Source: Elioraea sp. (GTDB lineage Bacteria > Pseudomonadota > Alphaproteobacteria > Acetobacterales > Acetobacteraceae). Taken from it: a stretch of 64,000 nt of DNA. The position numbers were made by a program, and so were the translations under genes. The notes below the pieces were generated by a model, which searched no databases, was not told the DNA's origin, and saw nothing but the letters and a program-made list of their open reading frames with translations. Below are positions 25,829 through 34,559 of the stretch, piece after piece. Location of the stretch: contig NZ_JALHPR010000024.1 in the NCBI RefSeq assembly GCF_022842375.1, positions 1 to 64,000 of the forward strand. Reading direction: 5' to 3'. Every line of letters begins with the position of its first letter. Position 1 is the stretch's first letter.

Positions 25829-26698
25829 TCACCGCGTCGGCAGAAGCTCGGCGATATAGGGCGGCAGCGCGAAGGCGGCCTGGTGCACCCCGGGGCTCCA
25901 GTACCGCGTGGTGCCGAGGATGCCGGCCTCGGCTGCGCGCCGGGCGATCTCATCGGCGGCAACGCGCCGCAGCGATCCATCCTGCGCGGACCAGCCAAGC
26001 GTCATGAACCCGCCGACATAGGTCGGCACCGCCGCGAGGTAGGCCGAAACGTCAGCGAAATGACGGGCGCGGCGGAGGGAGGTGTCGCGCAGCTCGTCGC
26101 CCTGCATGAAGGGAACGCCGCACTGGTTCACCAGGATGCCGCCAGGGCCGAGGATGCGCGCGCAATCGGCGTAGAACGCATCCGTGAACAGCACCTCGCC
26201 GACGCCGATCGGATCGGTGCTGTCGACGATGACCACGTCATAGGCGCCCGCCTCGGCCTCGCGTACATGGGCGATGCCGTCTGCGATCAGCACACGGGCG
26301 CGCGGATCGTCCCACGCAGCGCCGCCGATGCCCGGAAGATGGGCGCGAGAGAGACGCACAACCGCGGCATCGATCTCGACCATCGTCGCCTCGGCCACGC
26401 CGCTGTGGGCGAGGACGCGCCGCAGCACCCCGCCGTCGCCGGCGCCGATGATCAGCACGCGCCGCGCCGCGCCATGGGCGATGAGCGGCACGTGGACGAT
26501 CATCTCCTGGTAGGCGAACTCATCGGCTTCGGTGATCTGCACCACGCCGTCGAGCAGCATGGCACGGCCATGGCTCTCGGTCTCGACGATGCGGATGTCC
26601 TGGAAATCGGAGCGCTCGTGCGCGATCTCGCGCAGGATGCGGAAGCGCTGCCCCCAGGCGGGGTAGAGCGCCTCCGCGATCCAGGTTTCCTCCGGCAA
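25829..26698 (-). CDS. speE: Spermidine synthase
   Basis: About 289 residues beginning PEETWIAEALYPAWGQRFRI. GRAMLLDGVVQITEADEFAYQEM, the nucleotide motif IIGAGDGGVLRRVL, VEID and the catalytic DSTDPIG are SpeE signatures. It transfers aminopropyl from decarboxylated AdoMet to putrescine. No ATG fits: the likely start is a TTG at 26698, 14 bp after the speD stop, so expression may depend on speD translation. Confidence 0.92.
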   Translation of the reverse strand: MPEETWIAEALYPAWGQRFRILREIAHERSDFQDIRIVETESHGRAMLLDGVVQITEADEFAYQEMIVHVPLIAHGAARRVLIIGAGDGGVLRRVLAHSGVAEATMVEIDAAVVRLSRAHLPGIGGAAWDDPRARVLIADGIAHVREAEAGAYDVVIVDSTDPIGVGEVLFTDAFYADCARILGPGGILVNQCGVPFMQGDELRDTSLRRARHFADVSAYLAAVPTYVGGFMTLGWSAQDGSLRRVAADEIARRAAEAGILGTTRYWSPGVHQAAFALPPYIAELLPTR

Positions 26699-26712
26699 GG
26701 GAAGTACGCCGT

Positions 26713-27210
26713 CTAGGAGATCACACCGCGCCGCTGCTCGGACACTTCGACGCGGCCGGCGCGGAACGCCACCTTCAGGTGCGGCAGCGCGAGATGCGGA
26801 TCGCACGCGCCGCACATGAAGATGTCGATCGCCGCATAGCCTCGCTCGGGCCACGTGTGGATCGAGATGTGGCTCTCGGCCAGCACGAGAACGCCCGAGA
26901 CGCCGCCGTTCGGCGTGAAATGATGGAAATGCCCGTGCAGGATGGTCGCCCCGGCCGCCACGGCTCCGGCGCGCAGCGCGGCATCGACATGCGCGGGATC
27001 ATCCAGCGCGTCGGCTTCCCAGAGATCGACGAGCAGGTGCATGCCGGCGAAACGAACGCCGTCCCGCTCGATGAAATAGTCCTTCGGCGCCTCGTCCACG
27101 GTGGTGCCTGCGGCATCCCGTGTCGTTGCGCCCTCCGTCTGGGCATCCATCGTCGTCTGGGCTTCGCTCGGAAACTCCGAGACCATCCCCAGTCGGGCGA
27201 GAGCGTTCAT
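26713..27210 (-). CDS. speD: S-adenosylmethionine decarboxylase proenzyme
   Basis: The 165-residue product carries ESHISIHTWPE, where self-cleavage before the Ser yields the pyruvoyl cofactor, and MCGACDPHLAL with the catalytic Cys. The catalytic core is of the short prokaryotic class; about 50 N-terminal residues are extra and low-complexity. AAGGGG precedes the ATG at 27210. It supplies decarboxylated AdoMet for speE downstream. Confidence 0.93.
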   Translation of the reverse strand: MNALARLGMVSEFPSEAQTTMDAQTEGATTRDAAGTTVDEAPKDYFIERDGVRFAGMHLLVDLWEADALDDPAHVDAALRAGAVAAGATILHGHFHHFTPNGGVSGVLVLAESHISIHTWPERGYAAIDIFMCGACDPHLALPHLKVAFRAGRVEVSEQRRGVIS

Positions 27211-27366
27211 CGCGAACCCCTTCCAACCAGCAGATGACCAGCGGCTGCGGTCAACTTCCCGCACTAACGGGCGCGGCTATGTGCGGCAAGCGCCACGGGG
27301 ATGCAAGCAGAAATCGAACATTGCTGCGGCGCGAACACGAACGCGTCATGCCTTTGCAACAAGGGG

Positions 27367-30300
27367 TCAGTTGGGCACCGCGCCACCGCCGATCGCGGCG
27401 ATGCTGCGCGGCAGGGCACGGGCGAGCTCGACTTCGGCGGCGAGCCGCGGCAGGTCGATCGCACCGCCGGCAGGGTCTGACGTCAGCAGCCGGAACGGTT
27501 CGGCGAAGGCCCCGTTGGCCATCTGTTCCCCGCGTGTCGAGGCGAGCGACGCAAGCGTCGCCGTGTCGCCGGCCAGAGCCGCGGCGGCGGCGAAGCGCAC
27601 AAGCAGGCGACGCTGCGGCTCATCCAGCGCCACGTCAGGCGGGGGAAGCCGCGTTTCAGCAAGTTCGGCGAGCGCGGAGACAACCTCGCCCCACACGCCC
27701 TTCGCGGCGGCGATCTCGACGCGCGCCTCGGCGGCACCCGGCAGGCCGCGCAGCATCGCGAGCGCTTCGGTGTGCTTGCCATCGGCCGACATCGCGCGGG
27801 CGCGGACGAGCAGGCGATCCGCCGCCAGCGTTGCCGGCAACCGTTCCGCCTCGCTCGCGGCGAGTGCGCCGAGCGCGCTTTCGGCATCCTGGTCGCCGAG
27901 CCTGAGCTGGGCGAGGCGAAGCCCGGTGCGGGCACGATCGAGCCCGCCCTCTGGCTGTGCCGTCATCAGCCGCGTCAGCATCGTCGCGGCCCGGCTGGTG
28001 AGATCGAGCGCGATCAGGCGCTCGGCCACGCGGGCAACCACCGCATCGCCGGCAGAGCCTGTCGGCAGCAGGTCGGCGCTCTCCTCGAAGAGTGCGACGG
28101 CCTGCGCGGCGGGCAGCGCATCGGCAGCACCGTCACGGAAAAGAGCGAGGAAGGCGCCGGCCGTGCGCGGCCTGATCTCGGCGATGTGCTCGGGGAACGA
28201 CGCTTCCGTCTCGCGCAGCAGGGAGAGCGCGCCGCTCCAGTCACCGGCCTCGCCGCGCAGCTCGGCGGCGCGAAGCCGCAGCAACCGCTCGGACGCATCG
28301 CCGCGCCAGGCATAGAGCAGCGGCTCGAGTTTCGCAGCGGCCTCGGGCGCGCCGATCCTGCCTTCGCGCAGCGCGAGTTCGGCCGCACGCGACAGGGCGC
28401 GATACCGCATCCGCCGGTCCCGCGCGTCGCCGAGCGCCTCGTAGGCGGCAAGGGCATCGTCAACCCGGCCTTGCGCCTCCGCCAGCAGCGCGCGGGCGAG
28501 CGCGAGCGAGGGGACATCGCCGACGCGTGCAAGCAGTGCCGCGGCGGCGGCAGCCTCGCCACCGGCGGCCATCGCCTCGGCAGCGGCACTGCCAAGGCGC
28601 GTGCGCAACGCATCGGGGTAGGACGGCAGGAGCCCGGCGCTCGCGGAGAACAGCGGTGCGGTCGACGCAGGTGGCTCGCCTTCCTGGTCTGCCAGGTAGG
28701 CGCGCCAGAGGGTGATCTCGTCGGTGCCGTCCAGGCGTGGGTCCTTCAGCGCCGGGCGGGCATCGTCCAACCGCCCCGCGATGAGCGAGGCAGCGCCGGC
28801 GAGCGCCGCCCAGCGGGGCGTCGCGCCAGCCACGGGGTCCTCGGCGGCGGCGACATCGAGCACCGCGCGTGCCTCGACGCCGAAGCCGAGCGCGAGCATC
28901 GCCTCGGCGAGCGCAATCCGCGGCCGCGCGCGGGCAAGCGGCGGGGCCAGGGCGGCTTCGCCGCGCAGCAGGCGCACCCGTTCCGCAAGCGCATCATGCG
29001 GCAGGGCGGGAAGATCGAAGGCGCGGGTGAGCGCGTGGCCGGCGAGCGCGTCCGGCGAGGCAAGCTGGGCTGGCGAGAGAGCGAGCCCGCGTTCGAGCTG
29101 CGGCCCGGCTGCAAGGACGAAGCCCTCGGGCTGCACGCGCATCGTCACGTGGTCGGATTGCGCGGTGATCGCCACGCCACGCAGCGTCGGCACCAGCGAG
29201 AACTCGGCAAAGGCGCGCGCGACCGGCTGGCGCGCCTCGCCGGCCTTCAGCGTGCCGACGATCAGGAGCTCGCCCGTTTCCGGGTCATGCAGGTGCACGG
29301 CACGGCCCGCATTGGCTGCCCGCAGCAGAAGCCGCCGGCCGGAGGGGTCATCCTGCACCTCGGCGGGAACCGATTCGGAGGCAGCGGCCCCGGCGGGCAG
29401 GATCTCGACGATCAGGCCGCGCTCACCCGGCAGCACGCGGGCGGCCGCCGGCAGCGGTGCCGGGATGCGCAGCAGCGTCGCTGCGCTGCCGACCGTCAGG
29501 ACCGCCCTGCCGAAGACGGGATCGTTGCGGAGGGCCGCGAGATCGACGGGCCGCGGATCGTCGAACACGACCCAGAGTTCGCTGCCCCGGCGCATCACCG
29601 CGACACCCGTATCGCGCTCGAACGGAAGCCGGGCCGCAGGCCCTTCCGTGCCGCGATGCGGCAGGGCGGCGAGGCTGATCGGCACTTGGCGCTGCGGCAC
29701 CGGCTGCAGCAGGGGAACTGGTCGCGGCGCCTGCTCGGGCTGCGGCTGGGCAGCGGCCTGGCGTGGTCGCTCCGCCGGGTTGGCCGGGCGCGGCGGCAGC
29801 GGCAGGGCATCACGCGCCGGCGTCGGCAGCTCGGGCGGCGGGGGCGGGGGCAGCGGAAGCGATGCGAGGCGCTGCGCCGGAGCCGCGAGGGGAGGGGCCA
29901 GGGGAGGGGCCAGGGGAGGCGCTAAAGGAGTCGCCAGAGGAGCCGGCACGGATGAGGGAGCTGCCGAGGGTGCGGGCGGTGTGATCCCCGCCTGGGGTTG
30001 GAGCTGGGCCGGGGAACGGGGTGCCGCGGCAGCATTCGCCTGCGCCGCTTCGGGGGGGAAGATGTCAAGGACGATGCGCCCGCCGAGGCGGTAGTCACGC
30101 ACCCGAACGCCAGGCTTCAGCGTGATCACCACGCTGCTGCCCTCGGCTGTGAAGCCTTCCACCATCGGCGGAAGACGGCGAAGCGAGGCCGTATCGAAGC
30201 CCGGCGTGCGCGCGAACCGTACACGCACGCGATCGCCCTCGCGCACCACTGTGTAGTCGGCAGGCGTGGGCCAGTCGAACACCACGCGGCTGTAGGTCGG

Positions 30301-30408
30301 ATGGACGCCGAAACGAAGCGCGACAGCCTCCTCGGCCCTTGCCTCGATCCCTGCCGACGCGAGCAGGAGAGGCAGGGCGAGACAAGAGGCGAGGAGGGTG
30401 TTGCGCAT
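27367..30408 (-). CDS. Large secreted/periplasmic helical-repeat protein coupled to cheZ
   Basis: From the ATG at 30408 the product is 1013 residues with a signal peptide (MRNTLLASCLALPLLLASAGIEARA). Residues 30-120 form an AMIN-like beta domain (RVVFDWPTPADYTVV...GGRIVLDIF). A Pro/Ala-rich linker follows at about 125-240. The last 550 residues are Ala/Leu/Arg-rich helical pairs resembling TPR or Sel1-type repeats. The start shares one base with the cheZ stop (TGATG). Position at the end of the fliL-cheZ unit suggests a role in motor or envelope assembly, but I do not recognise a characterised homologue. Confidence 0.75.
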   Translation of the reverse strand: MRNTLLASCLALPLLLASAGIEARAEEAVALRFGVHPTYSRVVFDWPTPADYTVVREGDRVRVRFARTPGFDTASLRRLPPMVEGFTAEGSSVVITLKPGVRVRDYRLGGRIVLDIFPPEAAQANAAAAPRSPAQLQPQAGITPPAPSAAPSSVPAPLATPLAPPLAPPLAPPLAAPAQRLASLPLPPPPPPELPTPARDALPLPPRPANPAERPRQAAAQPQPEQAPRPVPLLQPVPQRQVPISLAALPHRGTEGPAARLPFERDTGVAVMRRGSELWVVFDDPRPVDLAALRNDPVFGRAVLTVGSAATLLRIPAPLPAAARVLPGERGLIVEILPAGAAASESVPAEVQDDPSGRRLLLRAANAGRAVHLHDPETGELLIVGTLKAGEARQPVARAFAEFSLVPTLRGVAITAQSDHVTMRVQPEGFVLAAGPQLERGLALSPAQLASPDALAGHALTRAFDLPALPHDALAERVRLLRGEAALAPPLARARPRIALAEAMLALGFGVEARAVLDVAAAEDPVAGATPRWAALAGAASLIAGRLDDARPALKDPRLDGTDEITLWRAYLADQEGEPPASTAPLFSASAGLLPSYPDALRTRLGSAAAEAMAAGGEAAAAAALLARVGDVPSLALARALLAEAQGRVDDALAAYEALGDARDRRMRYRALSRAAELALREGRIGAPEAAAKLEPLLYAWRGDASERLLRLRAAELRGEAGDWSGALSLLRETEASFPEHIAEIRPRTAGAFLALFRDGAADALPAAQAVALFEESADLLPTGSAGDAVVARVAERLIALDLTSRAATMLTRLMTAQPEGGLDRARTGLRLAQLRLGDQDAESALGALAASEAERLPATLAADRLLVRARAMSADGKHTEALAMLRGLPGAAEARVEIAAAKGVWGEVVSALAELAETRLPPPDVALDEPQRRLLVRFAAAAALAGDTATLASLASTRGEQMANGAFAEPFRLLTSDPAGGAIDLPRLAAEVELARALPRSIAAIGGGAVPN
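29889..29924. repeat. 12-bp tandem repeat encoding (PLAP)n in the Pro-rich linker
   Basis: GGGGAGGGGCCA is present twice exactly and a third time degenerate (GGGGAGGCGCTA). On the minus strand it encodes PLAPPLAPPLA within the linker. Such a repeat may vary in copy number by slippage without breaking the frame. Confidence 0.7.
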
Positions 30409-31064
30409 CAGTCGAAACTCGCGAGAAGGCGGTCGATCTCGGCCTGATCGACACCGTTTCCGGGAAGCTGCGGGCCGTTCAGCAGCGCTGCCTCGCCTTC
30501 GGGCTCGGATTTCGGCGAAAGCCGCGCCTCGCCCGGAACACGCGCGGCGAAGGTATCGATGATCGCCCCGATCCGCTCCTCGATGGACTTGAGGGTGGAG
30601 ACGACCTTGGTGATCCTCTGTCCGGTGATGTCCTGGAAGCTGCACGCCTCGTAGATCCGCGTGGTCGCTCCCTGGAGCTTGTCCGACACCTCGGCGCTGA
30701 CCTCGGAGGAGATCATGTCGAAGGTCTCGCAGGCATCGAGGATCTCATTGGTCGCCCGTGCCGTCGCCTCGACGATGGCATCGAGCTCATCGGTCGCCGA
30801 CGGGATGAAGCTGCCGTTGATGTCCTCGACCTGGAGCGAGGCGATCTCCTGCTTCGCCGCCGCGATCGTGCGAGCAATCTGCTCGACCTCCGAGAGCAGG
30901 GTTGCCTCTGTCTGCGAAAGGTCGCCGTGCATCGTTCCGAGCACTGTCTCGACGATGTTGGCGACCGCTTCCGGCGTCGTCGCGTCGCGGTGGCGGTCAC
31001 GCAGGACCGCAAGCCGCTCCGCGAGCTCCGCCACGCCCGTCGGGCCTTGCACTCCCTCAGGCAT
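30408..31064 (-). CDS. cheZ: CheZ-family CheY-P phosphatase
   Basis: The 218-residue product is a long helical hairpin. ACSFQDITGQRITKVV is the CheZ catalytic segment with acidic and Gln residues. The C-terminal QAEIDRLLASFD resembles the CheY-binding tail of CheZ. It overlaps the cheY gene by 8 bp, so kinase-output regulator and phosphatase are co-made. Confidence 0.9.
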   Translation of the reverse strand: MPEGVQGPTGVAELAERLAVLRDRHRDATTPEAVANIVETVLGTMHGDLSQTEATLLSEVEQIARTIAAAKQEIASLQVEDINGSFIPSATDELDAIVEATARATNEILDACETFDMISSEVSAEVSDKLQGATTRIYEACSFQDITGQRITKVVSTLKSIEERIGAIIDTFAARVPGEARLSPKSEPEGEAALLNGPQLPGNGVDQAEIDRLLASFD

Positions 31065-31437
31065 GGACCAGCACCTTCTCGATCTTCTCCTTCAGCGTCT
31101 CGGCGTTGAAGGGCTTCACGATGTAGTTCGAGACGCCGGCCTGCTTGGCGGCAACGACGTTCTCGGTCTTGCTCTCTGCCGTCACCATGATGAACGGCAT
31201 GTTCTTCAGCTTCGCGTCGGCGCGCACTTCCTGGAGAAGCTGCAGACCCGTCATCGGCTGCATGTTCCAGTCGCTGATCACGAGCCCGTAGCTGCCGGTG
31301 CGCAGCATCGACAGGGCCGCGGCACCATCGGTTGCCTCATCCACATTCTGGAAGTCGAGCTGCCGCAGCAGGTTGCGGATGATGCGCAGCATCGTCTTGT
31401 AGTCGTCGACGATGAGGATGTTCATGTTCTTGTCCAT
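31057..31437 (-). CDS. cheY: CheY-type single-domain response regulator
   Basis: The 126-residue receiver has the acid pair in ILIVDDYKTM, phospho-acceptor Asp in LVISDWNMQPMTG, Thr in MVTAESK and Lys in YIVKPF. DWNMP-like residues and the neighbouring cheZ and fliM identify it as the motor-binding chemotaxis regulator. Confidence 0.93.
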   Translation of the reverse strand: MDKNMNILIVDDYKTMLRIIRNLLRQLDFQNVDEATDGAAALSMLRTGSYGLVISDWNMQPMTGLQLLQEVRADAKLKNMPFIMVTAESKTENVVAAKQAGVSNYIVKPFNAETLKEKIEKVLVHA

Positions 31438-31478
31438 GTGCCCGTCCTGTCCTCTCTGTTCCCTTGCGTGATCGGTGT

Positions 31479-32204
31479 TCAGCGGCCGGCCTCGGCGCGA
31501 GGTCCTGTCGCACGCCGCCTTGCCAGCTCAGCCGTCAGCGCCTTCGCCTTGTCCGGCTCCATGCCAGCAAGGATCGTCGCCGCCGACCGCTCCTTCATGC
31601 GGTCGACCACCTCTACCAGCGTGACCATTTCAAGTTCGTTGAAGATGCGCGCGGCATCGCGTGGGCGCATGTTCTCGTAGATGCGCACGAGGCCACGCCA
31701 GCCGCTGTCCTCACGCTCGCGCGCCGCCTTGTCGAGCGCCTCGAGGCGCTGCTGCAGGGCGCCGAGTTCCTCGACGCGGCGTGACAGGCGCTGCTCGGTG
31801 GCCACGAGCACGCTCTCGCGCACGGCCAGCGCCTGCTCGCGGGCATCGAGGGAGGCGCGGCGAGCACGCAGTTCCTCGAGCACGGAGCGTTCCGCGGCCG
31901 TGATGGCGCCAGGCTGGGCATCCTGAACCTGATTCTGGGCCTGATTCTGGGCCTGATTCTGACCCTGGCCCTGGCCCTGGGCCTGGGCTGGCTGCGCCGG
32001 GGCATCAGAGGCGGCACGGAACGGCTCCGCCGTCACGCGCGCTGCCTGCGCCGGCGTGCCGATCGGCAGCAACGTCGCATCGCCGCGGCGTGCGGCATCA
32101 GGCGCGCGGAGCGCGAGATCGGTTGCCTTCACCGCGAGCAGCACGGCCATCACGACGATGGCGCTCGGCAAGAGACGCGGCGTGAAGCGGAGGGACATGC
32201 TCAT
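31479..32204 (-). CDS. motE: MotE-like flagellar protein (MgtE-N-like domain)
   Basis: The 241-residue product has one N-terminal membrane helix (LLPSAIVVMAVLLAVKATDLAL), a Gln/Asn-rich linker, a coiled coil (ERSVLEELRARRASLDAREQALAVRESVL) and a C-terminal RIYENMRPRDAARIFNELEMVTLVEVVDRMKERSAATILAGM domain typical of MotE/FliG-like MgtE-N modules. MotE is a periplasmic chaperone for MotC in rhizobia; here the role is inferred. It overlaps the DUF6468 gene by 4 bp. Confidence 0.8.
   Translation of the reverse strand: MSMSLRFTPRLLPSAIVVMAVLLAVKATDLALRAPDAARRGDATLLPIGTPAQAARVTAEPFRAASDAPAQPAQAQGQGQGQNQAQNQAQNQVQDAQPGAITAAERSVLEELRARRASLDAREQALAVRESVLVATEQRLSRRVEELGALQQRLEALDKAAREREDSGWRGLVRIYENMRPRDAARIFNELEMVTLVEVVDRMKERSAATILAGMEPDKAKALTAELARRRATGPRAEAGR
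31928..31987. repeat. Short tandem repeats encoding the Gln/Asn linker of MotE-like protein
   Basis: Three 12-bp units (CCTGATTCTGGG, the third ending GAC) are followed by four 6-bp CCTGGS units. On the minus strand they encode QGQGQGQNQAQNQAQNQVQ. All units are multiples of three, so length change keeps the frame. Confidence 0.85.
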
Positions 32205-32671
32205 CGCGCCGCCCGCAGGGCCTGGAGAAGGTCGCGCTCCGCCTGGCTGCGAACGCGTGGCGCATCGGCCTCCGCCGCCGGCGGGGTGGGCATCGGTGCG
32301 AGATTGGCGCGCGAGGGCAGGCCGCGCTCGCTCACCGCGCCGCGCGCCTCGCGCACCGCGCCGTCGAGCCTGTCGGCAAGCTGCTCGCCACGCTCAAGCA
32401 GGAACAGGAGGTCATCGCGCAGCCGCGCCGCACCCTCGACCTGCTCGGTCACCTGCCGCCCCGCACCTTCGGCGGCGGCACGCAGCCGTGCGGTCGAGGC
32501 CTCGGCGCGCGCCGTCGCCTCGTTGAAGCCGGCGACGAGCGCCTCGAGCGCTGCGTTGTCGCGGCGCAGAACGCCAAGCCGCCGCTCGAGCCTGATGGCG
32601 TACCAGAGGGTTGCCGCGAGCAGCAGCGCGAGTGCGAACTCGAACCCCCATTGCAGCGCTGCCATGGTCAT
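32201..32671 (-). CDS. DUF6468-like flagellar-operon protein
   Basis: The 156-residue product has an N-terminal membrane helix (WGFEFALALLLAATLWYAIRLERRLGVLR) and a helical cytoplasmic part with LQALRAAR at the end. This small protein sits between fliM and the motE-like gene, with 4-bp overlaps on both sides, as in other alphaproteobacteria where it is annotated DUF6468. Function unknown. Confidence 0.75.
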   Translation of the reverse strand: MTMAALQWGFEFALALLLAATLWYAIRLERRLGVLRRDNAALEALVAGFNEATARAEASTARLRAAAEGAGRQVTEQVEGAARLRDDLLFLLERGEQLADRLDGAVREARGAVSERGLPSRANLAPMPTPPAAEADAPRVRSQAERDLLQALRAAR

Positions 32672-33762
32672 GCGCGCACTCCTTCCCGCCGCGGTGCGTC
32701 ACGGTCGATCCGCACTGCCATGCGGCCGTTCCGCCGCCCCATGTGCCCCTCGAAGAGCGACACGCCACCGCAACGAAGCCTCACCGGGCTGTCGATCGTG
32801 CTGTTGAGCACGAGCTGGCTTCCCGGCCGCATCCGCACGATGTCGGAGAGCTTCATCCACTGCTCGTCCAGCACCGCGTCCATCTCGACATCCGTCTCGA
32901 GCAGCTCGTCGGCCAGGTGGTTTTCCCAGATGCTGTCGCGGCCGAACTTCTCGCCCATGAACTGCTGCAGCAGCATCTCGCGCACGGGCTCGAGCGTGGC
33001 ATAGGGCAGCAGCAGCTCGAGCTTGCCGCCGCGATCGTCCATCTCGACGCGCAGCTTCGCCAGCACGGCGGCGTTGGAGAGGCGTGAGACGACGGCAAAG
33101 CGCGGGTTGGTCTCGAGCCTCTCGAAGCGGAAGTTCACGGGGCAGAGCGGGTCGAAGCTCTGCGCAAGGTCGGCCAGCACCACGTGGATCATGCGCTCGA
33201 CCAGCGTGCGCTCGATCGTGGTGTAGGGGCGGCCCTCGATGCGCATCGGTGCGGTGCCGCGGCGGCCACCGAGCAGCACGTCGACGATCGAGTAGATCAT
33301 CGCGCTATCGACCACCATCAGCCCGTAATTGTCCCACTCCTCCGCCTTGAACACGGCGAGCATGGCGGGCAGCGGGATGGAGTTCAGGTAGTCACCGAAG
33401 CGCAGCGACACGATGTTGTCGATCGACACCTCGACGTTGTCTGAGGTGAAGTTGCGCAGGGACGTCGACATGATGCGGACGAGACGGTCATAGACGATCT
33501 CGAGCATCGGCAGGCGTTCGTAGGTGATCAGGCCGGAGGAGATGATCCTCTGGATGCCCGACATCTGGTCATCGCCGCTGCCGCCACCCTCGAAGCCGAG
33601 CAGGCTGTCGATCTCGGCCTGGTTCAGGACGCGCGCCGCATCGACGCCGCCTCCATCACCTTCGCCCTCCTCGCCGTCGACCGAGGCACCCCACGCCGCG
33701 GCGAGCGCGTCGTCGTCGATCTCTTCGTTCTGGCCGTCGGCCGGGTCTGCCGGAGGTGTCAT
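32668..33762 (-). CDS. fliM: Flagellar motor switch protein FliM
   Basis: The 364-residue product has the CheY-P-binding motif VLNQAEIDSLLGF at residues 45-57. It is preceded by an unusual 44-residue acidic extension (DGQNEEIDDDALAAAW...), whereas in most FliM proteins the motif is at the extreme N-terminus. ITYERLPMLEIVYDRLVR and the C-terminal SpoA domain (LVLNSTIDSPVRLRCGGVSLFEGHMG) complete it. Overlaps fliL by 4 bp. Confidence 0.95.
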   Translation of the reverse strand: MTPPADPADGQNEEIDDDALAAAWGASVDGEEGEGDGGGVDAARVLNQAEIDSLLGFEGGGSGDDQMSGIQRIISSGLITYERLPMLEIVYDRLVRIMSTSLRNFTSDNVEVSIDNIVSLRFGDYLNSIPLPAMLAVFKAEEWDNYGLMVVDSAMIYSIVDVLLGGRRGTAPMRIEGRPYTTIERTLVERMIHVVLADLAQSFDPLCPVNFRFERLETNPRFAVVSRLSNAAVLAKLRVEMDDRGGKLELLLPYATLEPVREMLLQQFMGEKFGRDSIWENHLADELLETDVEMDAVLDEQWMKLSDIVRMRPGSQLVLNSTIDSPVRLRCGGVSLFEGHMGRRNGRMAVRIDRDAPRREGVRA

Positions 33763-34280
33763 TGCACGAGCATCTCGACGAAGAGCACATCGGTGACGCG
33801 GGCAGGCCGCGTGGCGACACTGGCGCGCGCGATCAACTCCTCGCGGAGCCGGTGCATGCCGGCTGACCCCCGAAGCTCCTCGGGGCGAAGCTCGCGCAGA
33901 TAGGTGGTGAAGAGGTCCTGCAGCCGCGGCACGGCGGCCTGCACATGCGCGAGGTCACGCCCATCGGCGATCTCGATCTTCGACCTGAGCTTGAGGTAGC
34001 TCGCGCGCCGATTGCCGACATTGAGGTTGACGATGATCTCGGGCATCTCGAACAGCGCCGGCACGATCGGCGGCGGCTCGGAGGGTTCCGCCTCGGCCGC
34101 GGGCTTGGCGCCCATGCCGAGCATTCCAGGCAGGATGCCGCTGAACCAGAGGCCGGCACCGGCGATGACAAGCACGAGCGGCACGGCGAGCAGGATGAGC
34201 TTGCCCTTGCCCTTCTTCTTGCCTTCGCCGCCCTCTTCGGCCCCCTGCTCTGGTGCCGCTGCCGCTGCCCCGCCAGACAT
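33759..34280 (-). CDS. fliL: Flagellar basal body-associated protein FliL
   Basis: The 173-residue product has a Lys/Glu-rich N-terminus, one membrane helix (LILLAVPLVLVIAGAGLWFSGIL) and the FliL periplasmic domain (EIIVNLNVGNRRASYLKLRSKIEI). First gene of the fliL-fliM-DUF6468-motE-cheY-cheZ-TPR unit. A CtrA-like box lies about 70 bp upstream. Confidence 0.92.
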   Translation of the reverse strand: MSGGAAAAAPEQGAEEGGEGKKKGKGKLILLAVPLVLVIAGAGLWFSGILPGMLGMGAKPAAEAEPSEPPPIVPALFEMPEIIVNLNVGNRRASYLKLRSKIEIADGRDLAHVQAAVPRLQDLFTTYLRELRPEELRGSAGMHRLREELIARASVATRPARVTDVLFVEMLVQ

Positions 34281-34350
34281 CGGCGCTTCTCCTGCCCGAG
34301 CGAGCCCACCCCCATGGCGACCTCACGCATGCATCTGTGCCCGGGACCGG

Positions 34351-34365
34351 TTAACGAAGCTTGAA
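34351..34365. promoter_or_regulatory. CtrA-like box in the fliL-flgF divergent region
   Basis: TTAA-CGAAGCT-TGAA fits TTAA-N7-TTAA with one mismatch, 71 bp upstream of fliL. The 279-bp gap between fliL and flgF otherwise holds no gene. The fliL promoter of Caulobacter is a classic CtrA target, which makes the position suggestive. Confidence 0.45.
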
Positions 34366-34559
34366 GCCGGCAAGAATTGCTGCCCCGCGCCGAAGCGCGA
34401 CGCGCATCGTCCGCCTCACCCGGCACACCCTGCCGCCCGAACCGCTGCCTTTCGGCGAAACCAGCCTCGAAGCTGGGTTGCGCACGCTGGCACGGGCCTT
34501 GCTCGATCCGGGATGGACGGCACCTCGCCACCGAGGATGCCACGGCCTGGAAGACGCAG

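Noticed and set aside
27772-29925. 717-codon plus-strand ORF opposite the large repeat protein
   Set aside because: No start signal or domain. The minus-strand protein has a signal peptide, coupling to cheZ and an AMIN-like domain.
29881-29960. CRISPR-like repeat
   Set aside because: The 12-bp repeats are directly adjacent, without spacers, and encode a Pro-rich linker.
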